NCBI GenBank assembly: GCA_946811185.2
Contig: OX328098.1
Location: forward strand, 44,207,650 to 44,271,649
Length of the DNA: 64,000 nt
DNA from: Hippopus hippopus
Taxonomy: Eukaryota; Mollusca; Bivalvia; Cardiida; Cardiidae
Direction: 5' to 3'
Shown one piece after another: positions 40,501 through 43,500 of this stretch. The translations under genes were made by a program, and so were the position numbers. The notes under the pieces were generated by a model, which saw only the letters and a program-made list of their open reading frames with translations, was not told the DNA's origin and did not search any database. The number at the start of each line of letters is the position of its first letter. The first letter of the stretch is position 1.

Positions 40501-43500
40501 CTTTATTATTCTTGTCATATCTTTCTTTCATTTTACATTGAATTTTCTTTAAATTTGATTTTGCAACCTCACATGCTTTAAATAATCTGTTTCTAAAGTC
40601 AGATACATGCTGAAGTAAATTTAAAGGAGAGTCTTCTTGTGAAAGAAATGTTTCTTTTAAAAGTTTTAAAGGTCCACGAACTGTGTGGCCAAAAACAAGC
40701 TCAAAGGGACTAAAACCAAGAGATTCCTGTACAGACTCCCTTACTGCAAAGAGTAAAAGATGTATGCCTTCATCCCAATCCTTTTGTGTTTCAAAGCAAT
40801 ATGACCTTATCATATTTTTTAAGGTCTGATGTAACCGTTCAAGGGCACCTTGGCTTTCAGGGTGATATGCAGATGACCTATATTGTTTAATTCCCAACTC
40901 GTGCATCACTTGTTGGAAAATGCCAGACATAAAATTTGACCCTTGATCAAATTGAACAGATTTAGGAAGTCCTACAAAAGTGAAAAAATTCACTAAAGCT
41001 TTGACAATTGTTTTAGATTTTATATTTTTTAAAGGTAATGCTTCAGGAAAACGGGTGGAAGCACACATAATAGTCAAAAGGTACTCATTGCCAGCCTTAG
41101 TTTTTGGCAACGGACCTACACAATCAATTATAATCCTGCTAAAAGGTTCATCAAATGCAGGGATTGGCTGTAGTTTATCCTTAGGTATGACCTGATTGGG
41201 TTTGTCTACCATTTGACAAGTATGACAAGACCTACAATGATCTGATACATCTGCTTTTAGACAAGGCCAATAAAAATGATTAAGAATTTTATGATAGGTT
41301 TTATTGATACCTAAATGACCTGACATAGGTGTTTCACGAGCAAAGCTTAATATTTCTGATCTGTAAGATTTAGGAACAACGACTTGATGATTGACAGCCC
41401 ACTCATCATCAACAGAGACTTCAGGAGGGCACCAGTTTCTCATTAATATTCTATTTTTTGTATTAAAACAGACAGGTTCTTGTGAAAGATCAGTTTCACT
41501 GACAGCTTTTTGAAATAAAGGTGGAAGTTCTGGATCATTGTGTTGGTCTTCACTTAGTTTTGACATTGACCTTGTATCATGGCCTTCATTAAGTAAGGGT
41601 GAAGATAGAGAATCAAATTCTGATGAATTATTTTTAGAATTTGTCTGACTTTCAGACGGGTTTGTGAAATAGATCAGTAAATTTCATTTTTAAATAAATG
41701 ACCCAACAAAGAATCAGATAAGTCAATATCAGACTGATTTTCAGTCAAAATGGCTTTCTTTGCCGTAGCTCTAGTAACTGCACATGACGGGTAAAGGTCA
41801 GGAATTTCTTCCTCAATCGGATCGGATGATTGATCCATGCAAGGTGTGTTAGTTACAAGTGGTTTAACAGTTACCTTATCTCCGGCTAAATCATTGCTTA
41901 ATAACAAATGAACACCTTTAAAAGGTATTTTTTTTTCTAATACCAACAATCACTGGACCATTAATTAAGTCTGAAGACAAATAAATGTTATGAAGCGGAA
42001 CATTAACAAATCCACATTCTACACCCTGAATAAGGACACTTGTCCCGGAAGAAGTCTTCTCAGAAAAAGGCAGGACATCTGCTAAAATAAGGGATTGAGA
42101 AGCTCAAGTATCACGTAAAATTTTAATAGGGGTAGACTGGGCAAAATCACGTTTTAGTGACACAAACCATCTGATAAGAATGGTTCATAAATCTCCATAA
42201 CAGTATCAGTCTCAGGTACTTTGGCCTGGACAAGGGTTTGGTCCTTAAAACATGACTGAGGTGTAGACTTTAATGAAGTAAAGCCTGTAGGCTTAAAGCT
42301 TTCTTGTTTTTCCCGTTTTCTTTTTAAAACAGGACATTCAGAAATAATATGGCCCGATTCTTTGCAATAATTACGAGTGGGTCGAGATAAGGGATTTTGA
42401 CCTTTGGCTTCATAAGGAGACTTGGGTTTGGGACTATTCTGATTGGAATTGTCATTATTTGGATTAAAATTTGGTTTAGGACCAGTAGATGAATAGAAAG
42501 ATTTTCGAGGGTTTGATTTATTTATGAAAGAGACCTTATGCGTCAAGGCAAAGTTGTCTGCTAGGCAAGCAGCTTCTTCTAAAGTTTAAACTCGTTTCTC
42601 ATCTAAGAAAGTATTTATATCTGAATTAATGCACCTTTTAAATTCTTCAACTAACAATAATTGTCTAAATTTCCCATGATCTGAATCTATTTTCTTTGAA
42701 TGGCACCACCTATCAAATAATTGTTCTTTAGTTCTAGCAAATTCAACATGGGTTTGACCGTTTTCCTTTCTGCAGTTCCTAAATTTTTGTCTATATGCTT
42801 CAGGTACCAATTCATAAGCCTTTAGAATCAATTCCGTAACATTATCATAATTAGAGAACTTTTCATTACTTAGTTGAGAAAAAATATCGCGAGCCTTTCC
42901 AGTTACAACACTTTGCAAAAGTAGGGTCCAGTGCTCTTTTGGCCACTTCAAATTTTCGGCAAATCTTTCAAAATTTGAAAAGTACTTATCAATTTCCTGT
43001 TCTTGAAACGGTGGAGCAAGTCTGAGGTGTTTTGTTATGTCAAAATCTTTAATCATATGCAAAGATGGTTTTTCTTTATTTTCTATTTCTAATTCTTTCG
43101 TTCTCTACTGAAAATGCCTTTCTTTCTCTCTTTCTTCAACATGCATTTTTTCTAACTCTAATTCTTTTCTTTCATCCTTTCTTCCTGCTCTAATTCTTTT
43201 TCTTTCATCCTTTCTTCTTGCTCTAATTTTAATTTTATCTCTTGTAATCTCTCTTCTTTTTCCATCTGTAGTTTTAATTCTTTTAACTCAATATTAGTTT
43301 TAACGTCTGTCTGAGACACAAGAATGAGACAGAGCAGACGAGTCAAGTATTTCTTCATCAACTAAAAACTGAACAATAAAATTCTTAATTTCATGCTTTA
43401 ACATAGTACCTTTAATGGCAGTCAGTTTATAATGAGAAGCAAGATCTAATAAATCAGACTTTCTTGCTAAATTTAACAACTCCTGAGAAGGCTCAGCAAT